Assembly: GCF_035083965.1 (NCBI RefSeq)
Contig: NC_089724.1
Coordinates: 8,162,501 to 8,226,500 of the forward strand
DNA: 64,000 nucleotides
Direction: 5' to 3'
From: Branchiostoma lanceolatum
Taxonomy: Eukaryota; Chordata; Leptocardii; Amphioxiformes; Branchiostomatidae
In this document: positions 43,589-56,300 of the stretch, one piece after another
How positions within the stretch are numbered: the stretch's first letter is position 1
How the letters are laid out: the number at the start of each line of letters is the position of its first letter
Notes under the pieces: generated by a model
Databases searched by the model: none
Seen by the model: only the letters and a program-made list of their open reading frames with translations
Told to the model about the DNA's origin: nothing
Position numbers and translations under genes: made by a program

Positions 43589-46500
43589 TCACTTCCTGCC
43601 CTGCCTGTACCAGGGTTGTGATTGGCTGGACGTCGAACCCTTCTTTTTTGCGAGATATTTCTCCATCGCGCGGTATTTGTCCACATACTGACGCACCAGC
43701 CGGCGGATCTTGACCGGATCAATCTTGCCCGTTTTCGTGTGACAGACCTGATAAACGGGAAACATAAGACAGTGTCATAAATTGTAAATGAACTCTTGTT
43801 AGCTGCTAAATCCTACCAAGGAGGTTCTTGTTTAAGTCATACAATCTTTTTACATATTAAAATGTTGTACAATTCATCTCTCATTGCTTGAAAGAAAAGA
43901 AGTCAAAGTCTTGAAATAGCTAATAAATCGGTATCAACCTAGTAAAATGGCTATAACTTCATTTCATCATCATTATTATATTCATTTATCATCTTATGTT
44001 TTGCTTTGAAATTAGCCCTTGGGCAAGAATTTGCAATAAAGTTCATCAAAATGTTGAACACTGTAGATGTGGCATACTGTACGTCAATGCTTGATGTACA
44101 GTACAATTTCAGGAAGAATGTCAGCTCACCTGTATAACTGACTTCTTGAGGATCTCCTTGTACTGCTGCTTGTCGACCTTCTTGGCCTGGTAGAACGGCT
44201 TGAGGGCTTGCTTCACCTCCTCCGCCACGCGCTCCTGACGATTCAGCTTCTCCAACATCTGCTGTGTACATGGAGTCATCAGAACAAGCTTTTATACAAC
44301 AACAGGAGGGGGTGGGGGGGTTTAAGATGTGCTCAAAGTTTCTAAACCTTTAGCAATCTGAACTTGAAGTAGCCGTTTGTTAGCCTTCGTCCCAGGGCTG
44401 TCTCCAGCTTTTAATCTTTTTCCGTCCTACTCATTGTTTGGGAGCCAATGTGTTGAATTTTCCTTGTTAATTAAATTCGTCATTTTAAGCTTACGAAGAT
44501 ACATTTTCATCAATTTCATGTCATTAAGTTGTCAGATTTTGGGACGGACAAGGTAAACATTTTGTCCGTCCCAACAAGCAAATTTCTGTCCCGGGACGGA
44601 GGGTCGGGTCATGGAGACAGCCCTGCTACTGATGTATGGATCGTAGAATTCAGCAAAAAAAGGGATAATTGGCCAGCACAGTCAGTCCATGGTAAGGTCA
44701 ATAATTCGTCTGCAAATGTAACTTTCTGGTGGCCAAACTTCCCTCGCAAATATTCTCCCTATAGCCGATGTAGTTAGTCTGGTAGAGACTAGCTGTTTGG
44801 CACCCAATTCCCTATTGGTTACAGAGTAAGGTAGCAGGGAAAAGGTTGAAACTGGATTATCTCTCCGAAGATACTGTAGGTGAAATCACAGGGTCATCCA
44901 GAGTTTTACAAATGATGGAAAAAAATTTGCACTTTAAGCCTTTTATGACAGGGAGAGTTGCAGTTTTAAATGTTGACCTTTAAAATTGTATATCTTCTAT
45001 CATCTCCAAAGCAATTCCTGACAAAAATAAAGTATGTGTAATCTTTGCCCAGGACTCACCTTCTCCTTAATATCCATCTCCACAGCTGAGGACTCGATGT
45101 TCTCGTCCATATCATCCCTCCCAGCCTCCTCCACATCCCTCATCTCCACGTCTTCCGGAGACGTGGCCTCGATCGTGACGGTGTGCTGCGTTCCCGTTGT
45201 GGCCGGGCCGGAGGGTACACCCGCGTTCGGCTTCTGCGCCGTCAGGACCCCCAGCACGGTGAGGAGAGACTGGGGGAGCGTCAGCTGTGGTTTGATCTCC
45301 GGAGGCCTGAGGGGCTCCAGCACGGGAAGGTTGCTTCTCTCCCCGCTGCTTCTGGAGACCTTTTCCGCGCGAGGGTCGTCTCTGGAGCTGCTGTTACTGT
45401 TGGACAGCTGGTCCGCCCCTCGGTGGTCCTTGTCCATTCCTCCTGGAACTAAGAATCTAGACAATGTAGCGGAGTCACCGTCGTCGCTGTCTTCATCCTT
45501 ACTACCCGACTGGTCTCCATTTTTCTGTTTGGAGTACTCGGGTGTCCGGGGCCCCTCTCTCTCCATGCGGGACCGGTGGTCCCTGTCCATACCGCCGGGC
45601 GCCAGAAAACTGGAGAACGGTAGGACATCCTCGTCTTGTTCTGTGTTGGAGACTTTCCGGACGGTTGACTGTAGACGTGGCTTGCCGACTTTTCTCAGTT
45701 CCTCCATGAGTGTTCCTGACTTCACCTTTTCTACTTTCTCCTTCTTCTGTTCCTCTTTGGCTTTCCTGTAGTCATGGTCGCCATAGTTGTACAGCTTCTC
45801 ATTTTTCTCCGCAATCTTCTCCGCCAGTGTTCTACTGTCTGATTTGGGAGGTTCATTCAGCCTTTCCTCCCTTTTGTATTCTGGAGACTTGTCCTTGGGT
45901 TTTTTGTACTCCTGAGGAGAGCCTTCCTTTGATCTTCTTTGCTCCCTCCCCTTTCCACTGGTACGCTCCTTTGATCTTCTATCAACGTCGTCATGTTTTC
46001 TATCCCTCTTCTTTTCCTCCTTCTTTCTATCTCTCGATGATCCTCTGGACCAGTCAGACTTATCGCTATCATTCTTTTCTCTTCTACTTTCTTTGTGATA
46101 CTTTCTCCTGTCTCTGTCTTCCTTGCTTTTACTCTTCGAGGACGGAGCAGAAGAATGCTGACTGCGCATGCGGGACCTGTCCTTGGACCTTGACCTACGT
46201 GTTCTTTCTGGGGAGACTTCCTCTTCCCCACTGGACACAGTTATGGGAGAGCTGGAACTGTCTTGTCGATGTCTCCTGTAACTTCTGTGTGATCTGTCTG
46301 TCCTACCCTCAACCTCCTGCTCGAGGGAGCTCGACCTGTCTGCCCTAAAGCTCTCATCTCTTCTCTTCTCGCGTTCTCTCGATTGCCGGCGAGAGCTTGA
46401 CCGTTTTGCCTTCATCCTCTTCCTACGACTACTGTTACTCAACGACACATCTTCTTCGGAGTCGTGAGCATCTGATTTGCGCTTCCTCGACTGCTCCCCG

Positions 46501-49500
46501 GGTTCTTTTCTCTTTTCCTTGTCCCTTCTCTTTTCCTTCGCACGTTCCTTTTGGTGCACCTCCGCTGTTGAGTCTCTTCTTCTTTTCTTCCCCTTAGATG
46601 CAGATGAAGACTTGTCTCTAGCCTTCTCCTTCTCGCGGCTCGTAGGCACCGCTTGTCGTATCTTGGGAATCTTGGGCAGGTCCATGATGTTCGGTAGTGG
46701 TCTGATGTCCAGTGTGTCTTCATCGGAAGAATCCCAGCCTTCCTGGCTTGTTGGCCTTTCGGTGTGCGTCACACGAGATGCAAAATAAGACGTGTTCTTA
46801 TCGACTTCCGTGGTTGCTTCTGCCTTTACACCGTCTGCAGATGCTGAATCACCTCTTCTTCTTTCCACAGGCTGAGATTGTCTTTCCTCTGCCTCATTCT
46901 CTGCATTTTCTACATCGTGTAGCTCCAAGTTTACATCGGCCGAGTCTAACACCAGAACATCTTCATACAGAGCTTCCCCTTTGGAATCTGCCTCCGCTGA
47001 CTTTTTTCGTTGGTTTACGTCCGCGTCACCTTCTGACGGTACCTTGTCCGGAGACAGACCTGAAAACATGTCTAATACTGCTTTACTGGCTTTGGACGTG
47101 TTGGCAGCTTTTTTACTCTCCGGCTGCTGTGTTGACTCGACGTTGGGAGTTTCTAAAGCTGCAGTATTGGGAGTTTCCATGAGTACAGGGCTGGCCGACA
47201 TGGCAAATGTCTCCGGACTTTTCTGCAGGGGAAACTCGTCCAGTTCCTCCTCGAATTGAAAGTCCTCGATGCTCTCTTCTCCGGTCATTTCCTCCTCCTC
47301 CCTGCTCTCCTCTGCGAGGGCGGGATCGTCTTCTTCTTCTCCTTCCAATTGTGGAGACAAGTTGTCCAGATCGATGTGCAAGCTGTCCACACCGGGGCTG
47401 TCTGTCCCCAACGGTTCCAGGTCCAAACCCCCCGTGTCCACGGCCATATCGTTGCTGTCCTCCATCTCCCAGGGTTCCTCAGAAGTGCCGCCCTCATTGT
47501 TGTTGTTGTTTGTTTCCGACTCGGGAGACGGGTTTGTCTGGTCGTCATCCTCGTCCTCAGGAGTGGGACTGAAGGGGTTGTACTCCACCGACGCGCTGCC
47601 CTCTTCCCCACGGACAGGCGAGGCTGTTGGAGAGAAGGGATTGTACTCCTGTTCAGCATCAGAGCTGTGGGAGGATGTGTTCAGTTTGTCCTCAACCACA
47701 CCCACACCCTCCAGTGGCTCTTCCCTGTCAGGCAAGTCAGTTCTAACGGAGCCCTGCGCGGGACTCGTATCTGTGTGTGGCAAGGATGACTTGATGTTTA
47801 TCTGTATGGGTTTCCACTGTCTTTGTGAGAAGAGCCTGCTACCACCACTGTCCTCCGTTGAGCTATTCGACTCGTCTTTCAGATCTTCCTGGGGTTTAAA
47901 AGAGTCCATGCTCTCAGATTTTCTTTTCGATGAAGGCCCCTCCTCCTTTTCTTCATCGCTGGGGTCATTGCCAAGACAACCAGTTGTCAGGGAGGCGGCT
48001 CCTTGGTTACCAAGTGGTTCCCACGGCTGCTGCCCATCTTGAGATGACCCCAGGTTGCCACTCGACGACCCAGAAGATGACGCACTGAAGGCTCTGTCTC
48101 CTTGCTGCGAACCTTGGTTATTGCGACCTTGGTTGTTGTGACCTTGGTTGTCGTGACCTTGGTTGTTGTGACCTGACGATGACGTTCCTGCAGAGCTCTG
48201 CGGATGTGTGCTGGACTCCGGGGGAGATCCAAGAGCCGACTGGTTGGATGGGACTCCATTAGTCGCCCTGTTGGGTCTGTCCTTCCCCCTGGGTACAACC
48301 TGAACAGTCCCCCTATGGCTGCTGCTGGTTTCATTTGCATCTGTAACGGAATATAAAGACAACAAAGGACAGTAAAAACTATGTACATCTGTGGTAGTGA
48401 CTTTCAATAAACAGTCCTGGTTACGGCTCAAATCTTAATTAAACATCAACATCAATTTCTTCATTTCTTTATTCAAATACTGTACTAACCTTGCAGACAT
48501 ACTAACATTAGCCTGGATGGCGTTGGTATTTACAATAAAACGGAGACTCAACACATATATTCACACACATAATATGTGCATAAAAGGAGGAACTATATAT
48601 ATCATATGCACATATTGAAGTAGATATGGTACAAGGTCAACCCTCTATCTATCCAGGAGTGTAAGATTAAGAGTCTGACCTGTCCTGCCGTAGATGAGAG
48701 TCCCGTCCCTGTTGATCCTGACATCGCTGCTGGGCACGTGTAGCAACTCCTGCTCGGCAAAGATGGAGCCCAGGACGTCCAGGGTCGCGTCGGAGGTCGC
48801 GTGGGTCGGCGAGGACGCCAGCTCGCTGCAGAAACAGTGTCGTCATTGTCAAGATACGAAGACAATTTTACTTGGCTGTAGTGCAAACATTTCATGCTTT
48901 AGATGCAGAAACAGTTTCATCTTTGTGCAGATAAGAATACAATTTTACTTGGCTCAAGTGCAAACATCTCATGGTTTAGCTGCTCTATACAAGTCTTCAA
49001 GAAAACCCCAGCACACCGCTATGTACCATGCACAATTACTAATAATGCTTTTAAAGACAGAAAATGATGTCACAGAAGTGGTTGATTGCTCATTCCTTGA
49101 CAAAGATTGGGGTCGATCAAATGAAAATTTGGGCAAGACCAATTTCCTTGTGTTGGCAATTACAGTTCAACTTTGAATCTGAGAGACAGCACTTTTGGAA
49201 AGCAAGGTTGGAACACAATAGATAGAATCCTTGGTGTGTCATATAAGGCCATTATCATCCCATACTATACACTCTTGTATTAGGTAGATTAGCCTAAGGA
49301 AACTGTAGTTTTCTACCAGTAGATGCCATACTTTATCATTTTATCTTCTACAATTGTTGTGAAATAAAGTTACATCTTTATTATATTATGATAATTATGA
49401 TAATTTGTACCACTCACCTTGCTATTCCAATGGACATAGCCCTTCTGACAGGTCGGTGTGACCTGAGTGCAGACTTAGACAGCATCTGGGCGCGCCTGTG

Positions 49501-52500
49501 TCGGCTGGTCACAGGGACGGCTGCAGCCTCAGGAAAGGTTCCCTCGCTGGGGAAAACATCACAGGTTTTAATGAACATACTGTACAAGGTTCCAAATACT
49601 GGGTACATGCGCACCAGTGCAACTAGATATTTTTGTACTGTAAATTGTATGCTTTAGGGTAGAGGTACTATAGTATTGTACACTAGTGTACAGAATATTC
49701 TTGAAATTTAAGTGCCAGAAAAAGCAATATAACCTTTTTGTACTCTCATGTATTGCTTGTTTAAAATTTTCAAGTTGGCTAAAGAATGATAATAAAAAGG
49801 GAATGCATTTTATTTCTAAAAGATCTAAATACATGTACCTGTCTTCAAAGCAGTGCAGACCGTTAGGATCCCCAAACACCATCAGGGGCTTCTGTACAAA
49901 ATCTGCTTTCCGGTCGCCGGCCTTCTTCACTGATGGAACTGAGCTTCCTGCAACACAACATCCACCAACATGAGAGTACAACTGTGACAGATAGACATAG
50001 ATAGCTGAAAAAAGACTTAGGAAAAGCTGTGAAAGGAAGTTGGCAAAAAGAAAAAAAGTAACCAAACTTTGTGATACAGTAAATGCAGAAATGTTAGCGG
50101 GGATTTAATTTCGCCGTAAGGAGAAAATTGAGTGTTTGCGATGGGTTGGAGTTTGTGTTGGAAACAATAGTAGTGCAACAGACACACTAAGAAACGGCTT
50201 TTTGCGGTGGCTTTCAGTTCGCTGTTAAGAGTTCACTGCGAAAACCGGAACATTTCTGCATTTACAGTATTACCATCAACTGTAGTTTAAGTTCAGATGA
50301 AGGCAAATCACATATTGAAGTTGGAAAAGCCATAAATTTTCCCCACTTCATATGCAAACACAAAGGTACCTGGTATGGGCCTTCCTAGTTGAAGCCTATC
50401 TGCCAGTCGAGACTTAACACTTGTTGGAGTTTCCTTCTTTGCTGACACTCTCTTAACCTTCCTCCCCTTCCTTCTCTTCTTTCTCCTCCTCTTAACTGTT
50501 GTTCCTGAGAGTTGAACAAAGAAGCTTTTAACTTTCCCCCTGCTGCCTAACTCTGTTACCAATAGGGAATTGGGTGCCAAACAGCTACTTCAGACTCAAT
50601 CAGAGTGCTAAAGGTTAACAAGTTAACACAGAAAATTCTCCATATTCAAGGATAGAATGTACAACCAATTGTCCTAAACTTTTGCAGAAGCACTGCCTTC
50701 AGGCTGAAGTTGGTACTGCAGCTTTGAGGATTAACATTTTGGGAACTGGACTGACAGTTACTGACATTGTATCACTTAACCTTCTCCCTGCTGCCTGACT
50801 CTATAACCAATAGAGAATGGGGTGCTAAACGGCTACTTCAGTGTGCTAAAGGTTATTAAGTAGTTTCAAAGTAAACCTTGTGCTTTGAGTCCTATCTCTT
50901 GATAATTGTTTGCAAATAAGACATACCAGTCTTTAAATGCATCTCCTTTAAAAAATATCATCATTTTACTGGGCAAAATCTTTATCTTTCAGTCCATGTG
51001 CTTTAAATGTTTACATTTGCGATCTTTTAAAAAAAATTAGCATCTTTCTACCAAAAGACTTTCTTATTGTATCTTGGAGAGGGAAGCTGGAGAAGCATCG
51101 GGGTACATAATGTTTGGATTCATTTCTTATTGTTCTTGACGTTTTGTCAACAATTACAATTTAAGTTTGTATTCTTGGTTTAGTACTTGCTGTATCTTTA
51201 ATTTGTTGAAAGGCACGCATTATCTTTTGTTTTTCAGACTAAACTAGCTGTCCTTGCTTTTGATGTAGTTTATTGTTTATCATGTATATCTGTGATTACC
51301 TGTATTTGTATATTTTCTTGAATAAAAAAAAAGACATACCAGTTCTGGTTGTTGTCTTCTTCTTTGTCCCCCTCTTCCTGGTGGTTGTGGTGGAGCGCGA
51401 CCGTGTGGTTTTCCGTCGGGTTGTTCCGCGCCGCCTGCCCCGCCCCCGCCCTCTGCCGCGCGACGTGGACCTGGACGTGCTGCGGCCGCGGGCAGAGCGA
51501 CCTCTCCCTCGCCGGGACACTGGCCGAGACCCTGATGGCTGTAATATTCAGTCACAATTAGTACAACAATAACCAAGTTAAGTTCCGTGAATAGTTTCAA
51601 CATGTTGATGAATGACTAAATAACAAAGCTCTCTATCCACAACCATATTTTCAAGAGCGTCTGTCCTCTTTGCCCTGAAGAAGATGACAGACGGTCATCG
51701 AAACGTCAAGCTCTTAAAAAATATTTGGTTGTAGATAAAGAGCTTTGTCATTCAACCATGTATAGTGTTTAAAAAAGATTTAATCAATCTTCTAGTAATG
51801 CTCGGGACCGTGCAATATGGAGGAAACTCGCAGAGAGCAGCAAGGGGCCAGTCCCTGACCTAGGCACTTAGGCAATAATCTTTAAGACACTTTAAGTAGA
51901 TGCACCCAAAAGCACCTTTTTCTACCTTCTTAAGTGTATTGAGTTACATTCAAAATTGATGGCAGCGTATCATCTGATGAATCACGGGAAAATCACCTGT
52001 GAATAAGCTTGGTTTCTTCTAATGGTACTTTGTGTTTATGTTTTGATTGATTGTTTGGTCGTTTGAAGACTTTAAAACCATGTTTACCTGTGCCCTTGAC
52101 CGGGCAGCCCTGACGCGGCTCACCCGTGCACGGACACGTTCACTAGCCATGGTGCGAGCGATCGCCCGCCGGACTGGCAGCACGGGCAGCAATATCGTTT
52201 GTGGCTCCTCCTCTTCTTCTTCGCGGGAACTCTCTGTGTCAAACATCCGCGAATAGTTTCATCAGGTTGGTAAATCACTGAATAAAAAGACTCCTCTGTA
52301 AGCAGCAACACACTAACAGCAGTCTTACACATTACCGGTACATTTATGGATAAGTTTGATGTTGTCATAAATGGGCAAGAAGTGTTTGCCTGCAATGCTT
52401 TTTTGTGAGCTGAATTTACTATTACTAGTATTAGTCTACATTCACATGAAACAGGTAGCTGCAACACAATTTTTGAAAGCACTGAAACTGTCGATAAATG

Positions 52501-55500
52501 ACGAAGGAATTAGAAAGCAAGGGCACTGATAAAGAGAGTAGAACCTTGATGAATTTGACAATACTACAGAAATAATGCAGAAATGTTCACGGTGGTTTCA
52601 TGTTCGCAGTTTTTGTGGTGAACCCTTTACCCGCGAACTTTATACCACCACGAAAAGCTGTTCCATCGTGTGACTGTAGCGCTACTATTGTTTCAAATGT
52701 GAACTCAAACACTTCATTTTCTCCCTACCGCGAAATTAAATCCCCGCCAACATTTCTGCATTTACAGTACATGTATGAGAGTCTGTGTAGAAATCAGAGG
52801 CTCAGTTAATCTTACCAGGCGGGGCACAGTGTGGACAGAACCATTCCTCAATAGGGACAGCATCTAGAGGGGGAGTAAGGCACTCCATGTGGTATCTGAA
52901 AAAACAGAGAGAGAAGTCAGCTTCTGTCAGCAAGGCTCCTATTAGGTCCGATTTACACACAAGGTTTCAGAGTTGACTTGGGGCTGTGTGTAAAGAGCTT
53001 TGGGCTGCTCAATTAGACTTTTCCTACTAGAAAATACTACTTGAGTGGTCTAGGGTTCTCCTTGCACAGATCTGAGTCGACTCTAAAATGCGTGTGTAAA
53101 CACAGCCTAAGTCCCATTAAAATTGAATGAGCACCCTACTTCTCTAAATAACGAGTTGCCTGTGAGTTGGTGTGTATTCTAAACCACTCCAAATTTCAGA
53201 GACTAGGAAACAGAAATCATAATGTTGGCCTATCCATTTCCAAGCAACTTTATAGTTTTAAGTTCTTTAGGTTTTAGGGCAACTACATTGTACAGAAAGC
53301 AAATGAAAACCTGCAATAACACTGCTGTTGACATTTTAACCAAATTACAGAGCCTCAGTAAATGTAACTGAACCAATTCGTTAATGATGTTCTCAAGAAC
53401 ATGACTGTGCTTCTTGTTACCGTTTCTTACTTCACAATTGTTGTTCCATGCCACAACCAAGGCATTGTCATGCCTTACTCGTGTGTTTCTTAACAATGGT
53501 GTTTCCTGTTTCACATAACAATAGTGTTACCAGGAATCAAATGAGGGCTATGTACCTAAACATGTTTCCAGTGCTTTAGGTACAGGTTTGGACATGTATC
53601 TATAAGTTATACATGTAGCCAACTGTCTTTTTTAGAGGAAAAGTGTCATCTTTGTATGAGGACTTACATATTCCTTTCTTAAAAAAAGGATTTACATTTA
53701 TTAGAAAAAAAAGGTATCCACTAGTGTTTTAGTTTGTTATGGGTACAGATACACCTGATGTTCAGGTCCGGACCTGTGACAATTTTACAGGTACAGGTTC
53801 AGGGTTTAAGTACAGCACTAAATCAACAATCCTGTAGATACAGGCGTCGCGAACAGAGAGCTCCCATCGACCCGTCCCTTACCCGGCGTCACAGCTGTCG
53901 CAGAGCAGCATCCTGTCCTCGTTGGTGGGCTGATGGCACACCTGGCAGTACGTGTTATCCTCCTCCTCCTCCTCCACATCAGCAAACTGCCTCACATCAC
54001 CCACCTTCAGCTGGGAGAAAAACAATAACAACAACAACATGAGTTTTTTCTGTAAATAACTGTAAATGCAGAAATATTTGAGGGGATTTAATTTTGCGGT
54101 AGGTGTTGAGTTTGCGTTTGAAACAATAGTAGCTTTTCGTGGTGTTTTTTTCTTTTCTTTATGGTGACGGCACGCCCTGTGACCCGCCCAGGACCTCCCA
54201 TACAATCGCTATCAACGTGATTGTCAATGGAGGCCACCTTCTTTTGTTAGTGAAAACAATTTTAGACATATTGGCGGTATTGTGCCTCTACATAAGCACT
54301 CATCGGCTCATTTGTACCGCGTTTGCCGATTTTTAGCGCACCTTTTTAGTTAACTTGTCGAGGATTTTTGAAAAATTTTGGTGCAGTTATCCGGCATTGG
54401 TGACAATGCCCCGTGCAGATATGCGGAGTCACTAACAATGCAGTGAATGGGAACCGGTTTGGGATTTTGGGATTCGGTGCAGTTAAATGAAATGTGCATT
54501 TATCCGAGGTGCAATTAAGTGGCTTCTACTGTAATAGAATACTGCAAAAACCTCTTTACCCCTCTACCGCGAAATTAAGTTCCTGCGAAAAGACATGAAT
54601 CTATAGTACCATGACTTCTTCAAATATCTGTGTGGTGGCCAGGAAATGAATATACATTTTCCCATATTCTTTTTATTGGATCTTCTTACCTTTTTGATGA
54701 CCTTGCCTCCCAACTTGGGCCGCACCAGAATAGTATTGAACTGCTGACGGTCTACAGGACAGGAGTTTGTATTCTGCAAGTAAAATGCATTGAGACAGTT
54801 GTTTGGTGGCAATGTTTATATTCATTGATAATAATTATTATTTCTCATCAATTTTCGATCTTTAATTTTCTCATCAACTTTCCAGAAAGAACTGGAGAAA
54901 TAGGACACCTTATTTCAAAACATATACCTTTGACCACTCCAGAATACAGTCGATACAGAAGTTGTGCTGACAGGCTGCGGGCGTTCCAACCTCCTGCAGT
55001 TCAAACTCATTCAGACAGATGGGGCAGCTCTCCTGTTCATCATCAACTGCACCAGTGGGTGCATTTGCTTTTTCTGTACAAATAACAAAATTGTTAAAGC
55101 TACTTGCCTTTCGGATAATTCTAGAAGCAAATAAATTCTTCCCAACTTTTATTTCATTTGGAGCAATTGAACGGACAATGAAAGTGCTACCTGGGGACAT
55201 AGAATGTGAAAGTTATCTTTAATTCATATGGCCTTTATTTTTGCCTTGATAATGTCTCCCTCCCTTTTTTTAACTAGACCTCTCTTCCAGGAAGGTTGTC
55301 TGAGCTTTCCTGACATAAGATACACCCAATTTTCTGCTGTCTTGATTACCATTCACTTCCTCTTGTGCATCTTCCTCAACTGGTCCATCCTCCTCCTCTT
55401 CTTCTTCACTCTCATCACTTCCCTCCTCCTCTTCCCCACTGTCCTCCTCCTCATCGAGACTGTCATCATCATCATCCTCATCACTGTCTTCCTCACCGCT

Positions 55501-56032
55501 ATCAGAGCCTGACTCATCTCCCTCCATTTCTTCTGCACAGGGAAAAAGATGATCAGATATCTTTATTTGCCATTCCTTGGTTATTAAGTTAGAAGAACTT
55601 AGAGGAACAGTATTTGCTTTCTTTATTTTTTATTTTTAAAGTAGTAACTTTGTCTTGATCATAGAGTAGTTTCAAATAAAAGCTATTCATTTTGATTTAC
55701 ACAGTGTACCTGGGGGTACATGTACATGTAGTGCACATATCTTACAAAAATTTATGCCTATACTTCCCTAGTTTGAGACATCTCTTTGGTAAAAGTATGT
55801 TTAAACTTAACCTTTTCCCTACTGCCTAACCCTGTAACCAATAGAGAATGTGGTGTCAAATGGCTACTTCAGTACACGCTAAAGGTTAAGACATCTCACC
55901 ATCGTCTTCTAAGTCCATTGCTCCATCTGACTCCCCTTCTGAGACGTCGTCTGTAAGAACGTTCTGACGTCCTGCCTTCCTCTTGCCGTGCCTAGGGAAC
56001 TCCTCCTCTGAGCTGTCCTGGTCACCCATCAT
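43589..56032 (-). CDS. PHRF1: PHD and RING finger domain-containing protein 1 (PHRF1)
   Basis: PHRF1 is a nuclear RING E3 ligase whose PHD reads histone H3 and whose SRI domain binds phosphorylated RNA polymerase II tail. Coding exons on the minus strand: 56032-55900, 55532-55350, 55073-54928, 54773-54690, 54010-53883, 52895-52816, 52233-52088, 51538-51340, 50504-50370, 49947-49839, 49546-49418, 48825-48680, 48340-45060, 44261-44130, 43747-43589; about 1729 residues (human about 1650). After an acidic N-terminus, the RING runs about 122-162 (CPICLNEF, CQHNFCIDCI, NSCPVD). The PHD runs about 204-249 (YCQVCHQP, LLCDSCDAGYHMECL, WFCPHC). Then follow basic RS/RG-rich exons, SALRSHRPVRRAMSIG and SSDVRINRDGTL (both conserved in vertebrates), a 1093-codon disordered RS/acidic exon with LPKIPKIR, and the C-terminal SRI domain (RVAEEVKQALKPFYQ…KIDPVKIRRLVRQYVDKYR). 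TAA lies in frame upstream of the start. The exon 2 end is uncertain: only donors such as 55350 keep phase; 55280 does not. Confidence 0.93.
44344..44847. mobile_element. Family C element split by a 410-bp insertion (family B-containing)
   Basis: The left part AAACCTTTAGCAA…AGCCGTTTG (44344-44379) and right part AGCTGTTTGGCACCCAATTCCC…AGGGAAAAGG (44790-44847) together make one family C element. Between them lies an insertion flanked by TAGCCGTTTG (44370-44379) and TAGCTGTTTG (44790-44799), a likely 10-base duplication with one mismatch. The insert has an inverted pair AGGGCTGTCTCCA / TGGAGACAGCCCT and a family B block. Confidence 0.65.
50075..50269. mobile_element. Inverted-repeat element, family A, in a PHRF1 intron
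   Basis: TACAGTAAATGCAGAAATGT and ACATTTCTGCATTTACAGTA termini; non-coding; lies next to coding exon 9. Confidence 0.75.
50526..50618. mobile_element. Family C element in a PHRF1 intron
   Basis: CTGCTGCCTAACTCTGTTACC, AATTGGGTGCCAAACAGCTAC and GTGCTAAAGGTTAA; starts about 20 bases upstream of the acceptor side of coding exon 9. Confidence 0.75.
50776..50855. mobile_element. Family C element in a PHRF1 intron
   Basis: TTAACCTTCTCCCTGCTGCC, GGGTGCTAAACGGCTACTTC and GTGCTAAAGGTTA; same orientation as 50526-50618 and only about 160 bases away. Confidence 0.75.
51625..51746 (+). repeat. Inverted-repeat element with a hammerhead-ribozyme-like core
   Basis: Outer arms AAAGCTCT…ACAACCATATTT and AAATATTTGGTTGT…AGAGCTTT are complementary. 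The centre reads CTGAAGA (51675-51681), a perfect 6-bp stem GATGAC/GTCATC closing AGACG, then GAAAC (51700-51704) and GTC. CTGANGA-stem-GAAA is the hammerhead catalytic core, known from Penelope-like retroelements. Stem I is poor, so activity is doubtful. It sits in a PHRF1 intron. Confidence 0.5.
51775..51885 (+). mobile_element. LINE 3' remnant (RTE/Nimb-like)
   Basis: The frame gives ARDRAIWRKLAE followed by AAGGGGCCAGTCCCTGACC and CTTAGGCAATAA, parallel to the fragment at 2383-2570. About 35 codons and UTR remain. Confidence 0.5.
52575..52770. mobile_element. Inverted-repeat element, family A, in a PHRF1 intron
   Basis: AATGCAGAAATGTTCACGG start and ACATTTCTGCATTTACAGTA end; internal GTGGTTTCATGTTCGCAG. 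The first few bases of the left end are lost. Confidence 0.75.
54057..54598. mobile_element. Disrupted family A element in a PHRF1 intron
   Basis: It starts CTGTAAATGCAGAAATATTT and resumes with CTACCGCGAAATTAAG near 54560. About 400 bases of unrelated sequence lie between, so it appears interrupted by another insertion. Ends are approximate. Confidence 0.5.
55807..55889. mobile_element. Family C element in PHRF1 intron 1
   Basis: TTAACCTTTTCCCTACTGCC, AATAGAGAATGTGGTGTCAA and ACGCTAAAGGTTAA; ends 10 bases before the donor-side end of coding exon 1. Confidence 0.75.
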
Positions 56033-56300
56033 TGTGATGTAACCTTACCACCTGTACATGGACAGACATTTTTTTTTACAATTTTGACTTTCGGAAAATG
56101 ATCAAAAACTGTTTAAACATACACTGAAATTATTGGAAATGGTAAAGCAGCTGTAAAAAGGTTCTTGACAAAAACTGGCATGACTATGGGCCACCATCAG
56201 GAAATGATAAATGACATTCCATGTTATTGTTAAAACTAAAAACAAAAGTAAACAAAACAAAAAATTTCTATAATGTGACAGCTGCAAGGGACTTGTCTGT

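Noticed and set aside
47256..48042. Long plus-strand open frames (177 and 257 codons)
   Set aside because: Antisense shadows of the giant, serine/acid-rich PHRF1 exon, caused by its biased codon composition.
55270..55350. Extension of PHRF1 exon 2 to the donor at 55280
   Set aside because: The reading frame stays open, but this end leaves two bases, whereas the next exon needs one; 55350 or a similar donor keeps phase.
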